Shown: positions 10,427-25,400 of the stretch, one piece after another
Layout: each line of letters starts with the position of its first letter
Position numbering within the stretch: the first letter of the stretch is position 1
DNA from: Branchiostoma floridae
Lineage: Eukaryota > Chordata > Leptocardii > Amphioxiformes > Branchiostomatidae
Length of the DNA stretch: 64,000 nt
Direction: 5' to 3'
Assembly (NCBI RefSeq): GCF_000003815.2
Contig: NC_049997.1
Coordinates: 13,587,567 to 13,651,566 of the forward strand
Translations under genes and position numbers: made by a program
The notes under the pieces: generated by a model
What the model was told of the DNA's origin: nothing
Database searches by the model: none
Seen by the model: the letters and a program-made list of their open reading frames with translations, nothing else

Positions 10427-13400
10427 TCATGAAGCTCCACTCATCCCCTCCAGGTACAGGAAGTAGGGAATGTAAGCCATGTACTCCATATACGTGACGG
10501 GGGAGTGCTCAATCTGAAACACAGAACAGTTCATCCATGAACAAGAAATCCCAGACCTCTTTCCTCTATGAAGTTCTTATTTTAGTTTCTTGAATTCCCT
10601 GTTTTCTTCACAATAAGATGTACGATCATTTTGAATTTCTCACTGATTCTGTCAAATGCATTTTTCCCCACTGACTTCCTCAAGGCAACAGACATACGAG
10701 AAATCCGAGACCTCATTCCTCTGAATTTCTTTTTTTTAGTTTCTTGAATTCCCTGTTTTCTTCACAATAAGAATTGTATGATCATTTTGAATTTCCAACT
10801 GATTCTGTCAAATGCATTTTTTGAACTGGCTCCCATAAGGCAGCAGACATGCATATATTAGTAGCTTGCATTCTATTTGATTTCAATTAATCATGTGACT
10901 ATTATTCTATTAATAATTATAACTGCTAGATGCTATATCACAAGAGTTATGTTCGTGAATCCTGCACATAAAAACAAATACTGGACATTTTGTACTTGTG
11001 TCCAGTAATACCATTCTTACCTTTTCTAAAGCGGAGTAGATTTGTGCCTGTAATCTTTGGTCTGACTGTAGATCTCTTCCTAGTGTTGTAGACAGGATTC
11101 CCTGTGGACAGAACACAAGTAGGGACCAGATCAGACCATGTTACAAAATCGTTCAAAATCTATATGCATTGGACAGGAATCGAGCTCATGGCCAAATGCA
11201 AGACACTGCATTTCCTCTCTCTGTAAGGCCATTACAGTGGGTTCACTTTGAGCTTGACTCTTTGCCTTGCAGAGATTTGGATAGTTCTCTTTTCAAAATG
11301 TTTGAGGTAACGTTTTATTGTTACAAATCCACTAATGTCAAGCCCACTTGTAATTGTATTACCAACAAACTTCTCTTGGTTATAAGATTTGCATTACTAC
11401 CTTCCTATTAAACATTTAGTACCACATCATTTAATTGTGCACAACCTATTTCCAATGGTATCCATTTTTTATTAAAGACTTCATCCGTTCTTGGTGTTAA
11501 AATACAATAAAGCTGAATTTGCAGTACATGATCATTGCTGTCACATTATTGTAGTTCTGTAAATGCATTTAAGTTCGCGGGGATTCAATTTCGCGGTAGC
11601 GGGAAAAAGGACTTTTCGTGGTGGTTTTAAGTTCGTGGCAACACCATAGACAGCAGTCTCATACCATAATAGAAAAATGTTTGCGGTGGTTTTAAGTTCG
11701 CGGTGAAGTGGTCACCGCAAAAACCGCAAACATTAATCCACCGCGAACATTTCTGCATTTACAGTACATTGTATTTTATTGTATTACCTGTAATGAGTTC
11801 ATAGTTATCGACCCTGTCTGCTGTCTGTCAACAGAGGAAAACAACTCCTGTGGAATAAAAGGAATATGGGTCCATGATTACTGACTGAGAGTATGTTCTT
11901 AATCTTTAGTAGCATGGCAAGCATTATGTTTTTATCAACCACAAATTGGAAGGTGTCAAGAGCATTATTTAAAAAAAAACAATAGTGTAAAAGAATTGAC
12001 AAGTTTTAGAATGTATAAAAACATCACTATACAGATGATGACATGACAAAACTTAATATCTTATCTGTCTGGAGTGACCAGTGGGGTCAAAGATGAAGTT
12101 CAAAACATATTCTTTAAGCTTCTCAATGTTAGTGATAGCTGAAGAACTGTTCAACACCCTTAGCTTAATTGTACCTTATACAATATCTACAATTAGCTTA
12201 ACAGCATCTCAGTTATCATGTATCAAAGTATAATTATATTTCAGCCATACATAGTATGGTGAAATATATTGTATTCGTAATGTTTCTTCTTTCTTCTTTC
12301 TTTCTTTCTTTCTCCTGTCAAATCTTCAAAGTGATTCATCTCCGCCGTTCCTGGACCGAATGACCTGAAATTTGGCACAGGTGTAGAATGGGCCAATACC
12401 TTGATGCGTTTTTCTCAGTTTTTTTTCATATCTGCCTCTAAAATGATTTTATTGAGATTTTTTGGACAATTTTAGACCAAAACTGTATATTTTGGCCCCT
12501 GTACCCTGGTATTACAACCAAATGAGCTGAAATTTGACAGAGATGTGCCTTGATAATGCCCCCATATAAATTCAATAACACTTTTGGTGTACAGTACAAC
12601 AAAATGCTTATTTTTGCGAGTTTTTGACCAATTTTTGACCAAAAAAGGACACTTTTGGCCCCTGTACCCTGGTATTACAACCAAATGAGCTGAAATTTGA
12701 CAGAGATGTGCCTTGATAATGCCCCCATATAAATTCAATAACACTTTTGGTGTACAGTACAACAAAATGCTTATTTTTGCGATTTTTTTACCAATTTTTG
12801 ACCAAAAAATGACACTTTTGGCTCCTGTACCTTGGTATTGCAACCGAATGAGCTGAAATTTGACACAGATGTGCCTTGATAATCCCTTCATATAAATTCA
12901 ATAACACTTTTGGTGTACAGTGCAACAAAATGCTTATTTTTGCGATTTTTGGCCAATTTTTGACCCAAAAAAGGACACTTTTGGCTCCTGTACCCTGGTA
13001 TTACAATTAAATGACCTGAAATTTGGTATAGATAGGCATTAGATACTTAGTAACAAGATTCAAGTAAAATTTTTGACATAAACAACTTTAAAATGATTAA
13101 TTTTGGCACTTTTCTGAGGGGAAATTTGTTTTCTTTTGGCGTCCTGACGTGACCTTCCGTGACCCCGCACAGAGCCACACCTGTGCGCGTCAGCCGGAGA
13201 GTTAATTGAATCAAAGACCTAGCTAATCAGCGAAGAGGAATTTGGCAAATGATCAACGCATCATCTTCTCCAGTTACATGTTGCTGTTACAGCTTACCTT
13301 TGCCACTTCTTCTGTGTAAATTATTATGTCTCTCTGGTCCTGCTAAAAACAATTAATATCGTAATTGGAACACACCGCGGAATTGCACGGAGAACGGGCA

Positions 13401-16400
13401 CGTGGTTGGAAGGGGGTGCACTATACCGGCCGAACGAAACACGGCACAATTAACTGCCTCTGTGTACCTTTATATATCCTCTGTTGTTCCTTTCTTTCCT
13501 GTTAGTAGTTGCACAAAACAAAAATCTGCATGAGCATACAAAAAGTCATGAGAAAATGGGCGTATACTGACAAGAATTTTCATTTAATTTTGGTCCGTCA
13601 TAACCGCTATGACGTAAAACTTTAATGCTGGCCGTAGCATTAAAAATGGCGGGAAAATGGCGGCGTACGTTCAATTTGACCCATTCAGTCGTAGATCCGG
13701 GCTATAATGCAACGGTTCCTCACACTTTTGCACGAGTTGTAGGTCACCAAAAGAAATTCAAGATTGCTGTTGAATCATGCTCGTCTTGTGCCGTGAGCAC
13801 ATGTGATTATTATCTACAAATCTGGCGATGAACGTGACAGTGTGTTTGTCCCACGACGAGCTCGCCTGCCCCGAAAATGACCTGAAAACTTTTGGCCTTG
13901 TTGTCTTCGAATGCATTGTTATCGATGCTTTGTAAATTATGTATTGGACACCTAGATGTCTGAAGTGTGCATACCCCATAAAGTACTGTAAAAGGCTTAA
14001 TTACAGCACTTTTTTTAGGGGAAATTGGTTTTCTTTCGTTCTCCATGCCATGACCTTTCGGACGTTCACCCCACAGAGCCGACATCTGCACCTGCGTCTA
14101 GCCGGCAGGAAGAGTTAATTCAATTAATGGTTCAGCCAATCAGCGAAGAGGAAAGCGAAGGCTAATTAATATTCATAAGCGGGACCACACAATACGTTAA
14201 CTTGAAGACTCAGGCCGTACAGACTTCTCGCCAGGATTTTTTCAAAGCGTCGGACAGGGGTCCGGGGGCCGCCGAATGTCCCTGGCGGGGTCCAGGGGCA
14301 GGGCCACTGTGGGAGGGACCCAGGTGGGCGAAGCCCCCCCGGAAGCTCTTGCATTTTACACTATTGAGAAGGCTTCTTTTATCAGTTTTTTTAGGGCCAT
14401 ATCTACGATAATCGTAGCAGTCACTTACTTCTCTTCAGCAGTTTGACTTTAAAATATTTCGGGTCAAAGCTTCAAAGACAACTAAAACCTCATAAACAAC
14501 AAACTTTACTTAGCTCAACAGTATACAAAAATATTGTACGGGTTGCCATCCTTAGTTGAAGCGCTTATTTATAGCGCTAGTATCTTTGCTGCGCCGTTAG
14601 CCGCCGTGCGACTTTTGTTGACGGTCTAATATCCCTACGTCGCCGCCTCGCTGATATTCCCACGGACATGTTTCAAGAAAAATACCCAGCAAAAAAACGC
14701 TGTTCTGCGTCAAATTCTATTCTATAAAAGATGTGGGACTCCGTGTTACAGTCTAAATATTTTGTAGAAGCACCGCTGTAGGAAAGAAGGTCCAAGCAAT
14801 GTAAAACATCACGTAGCATGAAGTTCGCTGTCAACTGGCACACAGCACATGACTGTTTGAAACTCTAAGTCTAATCAACAGCCGTGTTTGATTGATAGCC
14901 GGCGGTCCTTTGATGAAGTCGGCGAAAGGTGCGTTAGTTAGAAAATCTGCGTTTAGTTTTGATACGTAATTATAAGTTAGACAGTGGCGAGAATGATTAT
15001 TTTCTCATCAATATTTCTCTTCAGAATTATTTGAACTTAATTGTACATCTAAACAATTGGCTTACCTGTGCAATGTTTATATGATTAATGATCAGTGTAC
15101 TGAAATCATGTGTAACGTATGGCTCCTAGTCAATAGATCAGCATTTTCTCTATAGTGACCACCTGTCTATAGTGGCCACATTTCCTAGTGCTGTTGTTGT
15201 TTGACATAAACTTTGAACATTTAAATTGTAAGTAACTTTAAACTGCCAGAGTTTCAGCCCAATAAAACACTCTCAGCGCCAGGGTATGAACAGACTGACC
15301 AGACAGACGAAAATAAATCCTCGAACAAGGTTCAATCGTATCTTCCGGGTCTGGCAGGAAGTTGTTAAACTAAAATAAGAATAGGCTCGATGGCTGACTG
15401 CATACAAAGTAAAACAGTTTAACAGTTTTACAGCTTGAAGAAAACAAACGCTCCTACAGTACCTGCACCTGCTTGATAATTATTAAATCGTATGCCCTAC
15501 TTGAATAAAAAAAGTTCACTGCAATAATAAATGTACCCACATCACAAGGAGCTTATACTTTTTTAAACTTACACCTAGTTATCGTACTGAAAATTGTTAA
15601 TGACATTACATGAAGTCATTCAACAATTTTCAGTCATGATGAAAATTTTCTGAATGGAAGGTGTGATTATTGTCATTTTCTGAAAAATAGAAGCAAGCTC
15701 TGTTTTTACCTGGAATCAATTCACAATACCAGTCCACTTTGGGGGATAATGTACTGTTAATATGATGTTCCATTTTTGCGCAGGGATGATTTGGAACAGT
15801 CCAATGTTGCGTGGGAAGGGGTATGGCTGAAATATGCTGTATTTGCTCTTAAGCAAATGTCGGCCTTTCTAGTTTTCTTTCAAGTTGGTAGGTACTGCAA
15901 TACTCACCACATATTGAGTGATAGACTCTGAGAGTGCTCCAAAGTCTATCTGTTCATACATCTCACGCATGGTGTTCCTGTAGAGGTGGATCATGGTATA
16001 TCAATCAATGATGATGTCATCATATAACCTGCTGATGCTGACCAATGAAAAGGCTCCATTTTCTCATTACCACCATTCAGTAATCTGTTTGTGCTTTGCA
16101 AACTTAGTGGTTGACATTCTGTGTTATAGGAACTGACCATCCTATATGACACTGTATACACTTCAAGGCAGGTCATTAACCCAACATTTATTGTATATAA
16201 ATGACTTAAACCTCTATCAACATGTGACGTTAAAAGTTCTGCCACAATCTAAACTGGAAAACAAAGACACTTTGTTGAATAGTTATCCTGACAACGTTTA
16301 AATCTAGCTTTAAAAGATACTTTTAATAAGTATATGAGATGTTGAGTGGTCCCACACCAGAGTTTTCCTACTCACCCAACCCTTGACATGGTCTCACACA

Positions 16401-19400
16401 GGAGACTCAGACTGATGAACTCCTCCAGTCCAAAGAAAGTGGAGGAACTGGTGATGTCGTACACCTGTGGGGTTAGAAATGAGCAGTCAAAACTTACAAA
16501 AAAGATGGATTAGGAAGAGAAAAACATTTCAGTAGAATGACAGAAGATTCAAATACCAAATAGAAATAATGTAGTGCTTACCTTAAATGATCAGAGAATA
16601 AATTTGCTTAAAATCAGGTCAAATCTATCCCTGTTCTTTATTCATAGGGAAAGTATGGCAAATTTACCTGTTTGACGTATTTGCTTTGAGCTTTGGACAA
16701 GTTCTCTGGCATCTGTGTTTTCATCTCTGCAAATGTGATATGCCTTAAAGAAACAAACAACAACACATAAACAAAAACATAATTGATATAAACAAAAATA
16801 AATAAACAACAACAACAAATATTGATACCACATAGCATTGGTACAATTAAAGACAACATATCTAACACCTTTTTTATCCTTGAATAACTTATAGCCTTCA
16901 TTATAAGGCCTTTTTTACCTGCAGAAAGCAACCAATGGCATTACTCTGCACCATGGTGCTGAAATGCCATCCTTTGGTGCTAAGACTTTTTCATCCTTCA
17001 TAAGATGTCACAAATATGCAAATTATACAAACAATATTGTAATGTGAATGCTTGCAGTAACAATGTGTGATTTGCCTTTGTGTGCATACATGATAAATTA
17101 TTATGCAAATGGATGCCTGATTCAGACAGCACACATGCAAATCTTAAGGTGGTTTTATTTTTATGGGGACCTTTCCACTGCAAGTTCATAGCACTGCAAA
17201 TACACTACTGTGCTTCAGAATCAACACAATGTTAAGACCTCTTTCCTCATTATGCAAAATAAAGTTGATGCAAAATAAATGAATTGAAGTAATAGTAAAA
17301 CATAACAGAGTGATGTAGTCCTTACCCATCCTTGTCTGTGTCCAGTTTCTTGAACTGTCTCTCATACATGGCCTTCTCTGTCTCTGACACCAGTCTGCTC
17401 AGTTTTGTGGTCTGAAACAATACAATCATTCAGGATATGAAATTCAGGAAATGCTGCAAAAACTAATAACCATTTAAAAACAATTATCAATTCTCTCTAT
17501 AGCATTTCACAGGTAGTAACAATAATAATTACAGTACAAAAAACATAAACTTACATACTCAGAAAAGGGCTAGTGCAGGTTAAGCCTAGGTAGACTTCAG
17601 CTATGTATACAACTCCAATTTTACCAATTATAATCTGAATAATTATGCAGGTGTTATTTCAAGCACTGTCTTATAATGTAAACAACAACAAAAAAGAAGT
17701 TCCCACATTATTGAAAGCCAAGGAATTTCTTTAAGTTGTACAGTACCTGTAGCAGGTTGGAGGAGACATCTTTCTCAGGACTGGCTGTAGCGATGCTGGG
17801 TTCCATGTCCATCTGTTCCTCCCCTTCATCAAGTCTGTCAGGAAGATAACATCAAAACACATCAGTCTGTCGTCATATTCATGCTCTAACCTGGTTATAG
17901 GTGATATGAAACCCCATTCAGGAATGTGGATGCATGAAGGCACTGTGTTGTTCCTACAGTGCTAGGGTTATTTCTGGATATTCGGCCAAATACTGGCAAG
18001 TACATGTATTATAAGATTCAAGTTAAGTTTTACTCTATACCTTTATTTTGTACTATATAGTTGTTGCCATTCATTGTGCCGTGTACAATTGTCGTGCAAT
18101 AATTTTTCATTCATATCTGTCAAACATGGGTACCAACATGGGTAACCATCCTTCATATAGTAACTGCTTGCTCAATCATTTTCTGTGCTTAGCAAATGAA
18201 AAGATTGAGTCAGTGGGTTACTATGGAGGATAGTACCCTGGCTAAACATGCAGTCATAAAATCATTGTAAGTCAGCATGGTAAAGCTAAAGTCATAATCA
18301 TAATATAGCTAACGTTAGGGACCGTACGATATTTATCGGGGGGGGGGAGGGCTGGTGCATTGGAAGTCGGATCAAAAAATTTTTTGATGGCCCTCCCCCC
18401 CATCCTCCCCCGGGAAAATTTGGATTTTCAAACCCTCTAAAACAGAATTTCCTGCAATTTGAGAGGAAAATTATGCCCTTGAGATTGGATGCCGGTTGCT
18501 TTTTTTACTCTCGTTTTTCAGTAATCGACGTCCGCCCTCCCCCAAAAATATGTTATAACTATAAGCTCGGGGAATCAGCAGTCCGTGATCTGGCCCGGGT
18601 ATTATTTGTCCAGTCATGTCTATATGAAAATTCTGGGTTTTTGATGCTTCCAAACAGGGCTCTAGCCAGTGAGTTCGTCAGCCCATGGAAAAATCCTGCC
18701 AATTTTTTTCCGACATTGAATAAAGAATGCCTACCTCGTGCGATCGATGTTGCGCCCTCCCGCATCAAATGCTAGTAGTTTTTCCAGAGGATAAAATAAC
18801 GGCGCCATCACACCTTGTGTTTTTTTTTTTTCTATTTTGCCCGATGATTTTACTAAAATTTATCATTTATCGAATCGGTCGGGTTTTACAAGGCCGCGCC
18901 GTCATTTTCCACGAGCGTGCGTTTGTTTCGTGCGACCTCAGGTAACCCCGTTTTCGGCGTGAAATCTTTGGCTCACCGCTGGATTTCTTTTTACATAGAG
19001 ACCAAGAACGTTAAACATTATACGAAGGACGGTGATCTGCTGCGTCTTTGGCAGTGATCAGTGCCGGTGTAGCCTTGAAGGAGTAGCCAGAAAAGACGTC
19101 CTAACGTGCTGGGCGCTGCGATCGACAGTCCGTCTGGGGAGGGGGGCGTGCCGCGCCATGTGCCACAGACGCTTAAAAACAATATTGCGGCCCCTTTTCT
19201 GCCGCAAATTTTGTCCTTTTGAAACAAAAGAAATGTTGTAAATAAAAAATAAAGTGTATAGTTTTGGATCTTCACATATTTACCGCGCACCGCTTTTGTA
19301 ACTTAAATATTTGGGGAAACTCAGCCGAGCCGAGTGCGTCTTTCCAGAAAAAAAAAGTCCGGAGACGGAATGACGTATGCCTGGCGGGAACGCTGGTCCA

Positions 19401-22400
19401 GGGCAGCGCCACTTTGGGGGACCTAGGGGGGCGAAGCCCCCCGGAAGCTCTTGCATTTTAGGCTATTCAGAAGGCTTATTTTATCAGTTTTAGGGCCATG
19501 TCAAGATATCAAAACAACAAATAGTATAAACAATTCTTTCAAAAAAATTAACATGGCCCTCCCCCTATCTCAAAAGAAAAGTAACATGGCCCTCCCCCCA
19601 GCTCAAAAAAAATTAACATGGCCCTCCCCCCCTAACGCACCAGCCCTCCCCCCCTGATAAATATCGTACAGTCCCTTAGATATTCTAAAAGTTTAATCAA
19701 CATGCTTCAAGGGAAATAAAACTAGACTTTTAATTAAGAAAGTCAAGGGGAAAAGTGTCTCACTTGTCCTCAGCCACATCGCCAGCCAATGAGACACTCT
19801 GTATCTCCATCTGAGCCTCTGCAGGCTCTGGTTCAGGCTCCACCATAGGGGGGAGAGGGGCAGGTCTGTAAGGAAGGTGATAGAAAGTTCAAATCATGTC
19901 TCTCTAATTGATGGTAAAATCATAATCATTTTAAGAAAACTTGATGTGGTCAGCCAAGATGTGGTCAGTGTTGCTATTCAGCGAAATATTGAAATTTACA
20001 ACAGAACAACAGGGTTGCCAAGGTTTTAGCCATATGGATGTTATCATGAATTTACCGAAAATGAATTCTGATAGTTAAATCTCTTTATGTGTAAAGAAAT
20101 TAAGGAATGTCATGGCTATCATTACAAAATGCAGTTCTGGCAAGGGATACATTTTCTTTTTAGAATGTCTCAGTCTAACTTATAGCTAATGCGTGTCCCA
20201 AAATTAGTACTTCATATCCTCACTATAGATTAACTTGACCAGAAAATTAGAATAGCAACCACACTGTGCTAGCAAAAAGAAAGAAATATAAAAACATTGT
20301 TCCTGCAAGGCATTAGAAGGAGTTCTCCTTACTCAGGTTGTGGTTCTGGTTCTCTCTCTTCAGGCTCATGATCACTGGCGGACTGTTCCACTGCTGGTTC
20401 AGGGATGGGGGGTGGTGGCTCCGGTGGAGGGGCAGATTCTAAAGGTCTTCCTACAATTGGACAACGTCAGTAGATAACTACCGGGACCACAAGGACGACT
20501 CCAGAGTGGGGATAATCGCAACTCGGTTTAATGTACTTCTGACTGGCTTCACAACATCATGGCGGAGAACATCAAGGGACATTACCTCATTACCATATTG
20601 GTGACATAACAGTAAGGTGCTTTAGGTGACGTCATATTCATAACATACCTGTGGAGGTGAGGTCATAACATAACACAACTGTGGCGCAAGGAAATATTAA
20701 CCCTGTGGCTATAAATCTGTTGCCTTCCTTCCCAAACATTTTAGAATAAAAATGCCTAATACAGTCAAACCTGCCCAAGTCGACCACCCGGGGGACCGGA
20801 CAAAAGCGGTCGATTTGGACAGGTGGTCGCTGAGAAGAGTATGGACTCAAAACATGCCCGATGCAAAGTATAAATGGTTTCCGTTGTGTTGAATGGAAAA
20901 TAGCAAGCACACTGCACGCGCGCAAAGAATCGAGGTCGTTAATGTCAAATACAACACGCACACTGTAAATTGTAAATTTAACCCCAAGCTTTTGTCAAGG
21001 TTTTATACGATACAGTGTTTTAAAGCTCAGGTATTTGTACACTAATGTTTTAAACAGTAAGGGAACTTTGATGCTGTCAGTTAACTACCAAAAAAGCATT
21101 TATGCGTCGCTATGTTCTTGATCTGAAATAACTACGGTGCACACTTTCGAATTCGATGCCCGGTACGTCCCGATAGCGTACTTACCCACAGGGTGAATGT
21201 ATGCAGTACAGTTGGGCAAAAGCACTCACACGTACAGATTTTTCTTAAAAAGGTATGAGCTACACAGATCTTTCTTAAAAAAGAATGAGGCTATACGTTT
21301 CAGCATTCGTTCACTTTATCATGATAAAGATTTTTAAAAAAATTCTATAACAACTAAATTCGGATTTTCTTACAACGACTTCGGCACAAAATCGCGCTAG
21401 TTATCATCCAAAATGGATGAAAACCTCAATTTTGAAAATGATGCGGTCGTTATGGGTCCCAATTTGGGCCGGTCGCGGTCGCGTTGGCCAGGTGGTCGTT
21501 GAGAAAAGGTCGCTTAATGCTTAAGTCAATGGGGAAAAAAATCGGGACTGAGAAAAAGCGGTCGAAATGGCCAGGTGGTCGCTGAGAAGAGGTGGTCGCT
21601 CGGGCAGGTTTGACTGTATATATAAAACAACACTTCTTGATTGTGAAGCAAAAAGAAAACTCACTGGAAGGTCTCATTGTATCCTTCTTCACCCTCCCAC
21701 CAATGGCAGAGTCCAGTGACTCCTGATCGCTCAGCTCGGACGGGATGTCCCGCGTCGGCCTGCGAGGGGTGCGTATGGTGACATGTCGTCTGACCTTTGA
21801 CTCCCGGAGGTCGCCATCTTCGGGCTGAGACAGCCTGCTGTTGACTGGTGGGGCTGGAACTGAAATGGGCAGATACAAACTGTACATCTAGAAAACATTT
21901 GCATGCAGTGGTTTGTTTTGCTGGAGACCTCTCATCAAGTATAGCATCATCTACAATGTATTGGCTACTCATTTAAGTTGTCTTGAGGATGTCTGAAGCA
22001 CATTTAGTTGTTGTTGTTTTTTCATCAAAAACGTTTTAGTTTCAAATTTAGTACTGTTGAGGAAAAAAAAGTCACACTTACCTTTAGGCTCTCTGACTAC
22101 AGGTGGTCTCTTTGTAAAGTGGTCCCTGGAACACAAAGTGAATTGTATTTTCACAGAGTTGTTTTGAATCATGGATATTTTGTGTGTTGTACTTGCATAC
22201 TCTCAAGGAGACAGTTAACCTTGCCAAGATGGATGTATTCAGTACCATTTGTGTGTTTGTAGACAGCTATCAAAACTTGACCAGATGTAGGTAGATCTTT
22301 ATAATTTTTGGTATGTCAAGAGGTGTCAGCAAAACAATTTAGGTTCATTATAACCCACCTGGAGGCCTCCTGTGGTACTGCAGCAGTATGGAAAAACCCT

Positions 22401-25400
22401 AAAATGAGTCTGATTATTGAATTTTGTTTTATGACTTAGTTTGCTCCATTTTGTTTGTCTTACTCCATTTTGCTCCTTTCTGTTCCATTTCATATTTTCT
22501 ATACACCACTGAAATTCACACAATGACAGCAGTACAGCAATACCACATTGAGGCAATGCCCTGAAAACTATGCTAGACAGATGCACTGACATAAGAAGGA
22601 AATGAGAATGAAAGGAATACAAAGAATAAAAGAGAAACAAAGAAAGAAAACTTAAAGACACTTACTCTGGGAACCTGAAGCCCCTGCCCATGTATGTCTC
22701 CTTGGCAGCAGGAGGAAGGATGATGGTCTTCAGTTTCTGTACCTCAGCAGCAATGTCATATCTGGGGAATAACATAGAAGAGTGTGATTGACTATCAAAG
22801 AAGAGAAATCAGTAATACTATGTGCTATTTTTTATAGTCTCGTGCAGGAATGTCTCCAGGACCTGTCCCTCTGTCCTGGGATGGAAATTTGCTTGTTGGG
22901 ATGGACAAAAATTGTATCAAATCCATCCCAAAAAACTGAACTGAAGTACAAAGTTGACGAAAATGTGTTTTCATACGATTGAAATGACAGATCTTACATG
23001 TAAAATCAACGCTATTGGCTAAACAGCCAAACAATAAGAGGGATGAGAAAAAAGCTTTAGCTGGAGACTGGCCTACTTTGGTGTGACTTGGCCACCTGTG
23101 ACCTGAGCATAAGATAAATGTTCGAGAATGGAACAATTTGTCCGAAGAAACTGTACAGTCCCCATCCCTGGCCCGTTTCATTCTAAAAGTATCCAGTGCC
23201 TCCTAGAGCATTAGTGGTGACCTCTGACCCCAACATGTCAATTATTGCCGAAGACTCGGCAGCTGGACATTACGGGAAGAAGAAGAATGGTCAGATAGAT
23301 ACCAAGGTGGGTCTGTCAGACAGTAGCGATTGTCTATGGGGTGGAATAAACAGGGCTAGGATTGAGTGCCCTCTAAGTTTACTCTGCATGTCCCTTTTTC
23401 AAATTTCCCATTGTCTTTCAATTCACAGTTTAACAACTTTCTTCAAATTGTATCCCACAGCTGCCACCATGTCAGTTATTGAACTACAAGGGATGCGAGG
23501 GACGACACGGATGAGTCTAAATCGCTGCTTGGTTTAATGGCGTGTGCCTAAACTCAGAACAAGATGGCGGAAGGGAGGGTCTTTTTAGCGAATGCCCACA
23601 AACGCCCACTCTAGAGAAGTCCGCGCTGCACGAATCTCATTTTTTTTGCTTGGAATATGTCCACGTTGTGCTCCCATGTATTAATCCTGAGTTTCAAGTC
23701 AATCCATTGACCCGAAGTGACATAAATCAAAGTTTTCGATTCTCGATGGTCTTTTTAGCGAACGCCCAGCAAAATGTCTTTTTAGCGAATGCCCACTATA
23801 TCCACAAAAATATCGGCCGTCGCGCAACGACACCTAAACCTACCGCCACAAACATGTTCAAGATGGTGTCCCATTGATGTGTACGGAGTTTCCGTGCTTT
23901 ACAAGCATTTTAAGTCCCTGTTTTTGGTCAAAATGTACGGCGACGATACTACCATACTTTAACTATAGCAATTCAAAATGGCGGGCACTAGTCATGTGAC
24001 CTCCTTGCGGGACTGTTCTATAAGTATCGCGGGAGGGACTGTTGTAGCATAGCTTCTCATACAACCATTTTAGAGTGAATTCTGAACAAGATTTTCATTT
24101 CATAGTGCTATCATCTGACTGACATTTACAATGTGGTCATTTTTTCTGCGCCATTATTACCCAGGTTTGAGGAACTTAGTGCAAATATGGATATTGATTC
24201 ACCTCAGTGCCCAACTAATGTACAAAAGGCTCAGACACATTAGTGTTATAAACCTGAATAGGGGCAGGTAACCAATACTAGAAAAACATAGCTATTTATT
24301 ATTAACAATACTATTTACATTATCATAATAACTCTTCACCAAACTGGACTTTTCTTATCTTTATTTATCACAGAAACATTGCTACAATGAGGATTTGATT
24401 AGGTGAGTATCTGTTACAGTGTGTACAAACTTATTTCAAATACAAAAATGTATTTCGTTTCACTTCCTAAATATTTTTAAAGTATTGGAAGAAGTTGACA
24501 CATAAACAATATTAATTGCATTATTTATGTGCAGTAAAATGTGACCACATGCTATCAATAGCCTAATAAAATGTTGGTGTTGGAACATGGCACAAGCGGG
24601 CTCCTCTTCTGAGTACAGAAAGGAAATGTTTTATAACATTTAGTTATGACGTAGAAAATTTAAATTGTAAAATGTACCTTTATTAACATTTACAAACAAA
24701 TTGTTTTTTTCTCTTCTTAATAAATGACAACAATACAGGTAAGTAAGGTGTGTTTCCTTTTATAACAGGCCAGGTAAGATGCCGTACAGGTAAGTAAGGT
24801 GTGTTTCCTTTTATAGCAGACCAGGTAAGACACCGTACAGGTGAGTAAGGTGTGTTTCCTTGACTACAGACTAGGTAAGAAACCTTACAGGTGAGCAACG
24901 TGTATTTCCTTTCATTACAGACCAGGTAAGACACCATACAGGTGAGTAACGTGTAGTTCCTTTGATTACAGACCAGGTAAGACACCGTACAGGTGAGTAA
25001 CGTGTGTTTCCTTGACTACAGACTAGGTAAGACACCGTACAGGTGAGTAACGTGTATTTCCTTTGATTACAGACCAGGTAAGACACCGTACAGGTGAGTA
25101 AGGTGTGTTTCCTTGACTACAGGCCAGGTAAGACACCATACAGGTAAGTAAGGTGTGTTTCCTTTTATAACAGACCAGGTAAGACACCGTACAGGTGAGT
25201 AACGTGTATTTCCTTTGATTACAGACCAGGTAAGACACCATACAGGTGAGTAACGTGTATTTCCTTTGATTACAGACCAGGTAAGACACCGTACAGGTGA
25301 GTAAGGTGTGTTTCCTTGACTACAGACTAGGTAAGACACCGTACAGGTGAGTAACGTGTATTTCCTTTGATTACAGACCAGGTAAGACACCATACAGGTG

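Noticed and set aside
12472-12891. Minus-strand 139-codon open frame
   Set aside because: It is the translation of about 165-bp tandem repeats in an intron of the EF-hand gene; the peptide repeats with the DNA unit.
22825-23181. Minus-strand 118-codon frame
   Set aside because: It lies in intron sequence just upstream of exon 22666-22761, with no domain and no splice sites joining it to the gene.
23542-23877. 111-codon frame ending NMFKMVSH, with a near-identical twin on the other strand at 27552-27893
   Set aside because: Both lie mostly in the arms of the foldback element. The duplication is explained by the inverted repeat and no domain is recognised.
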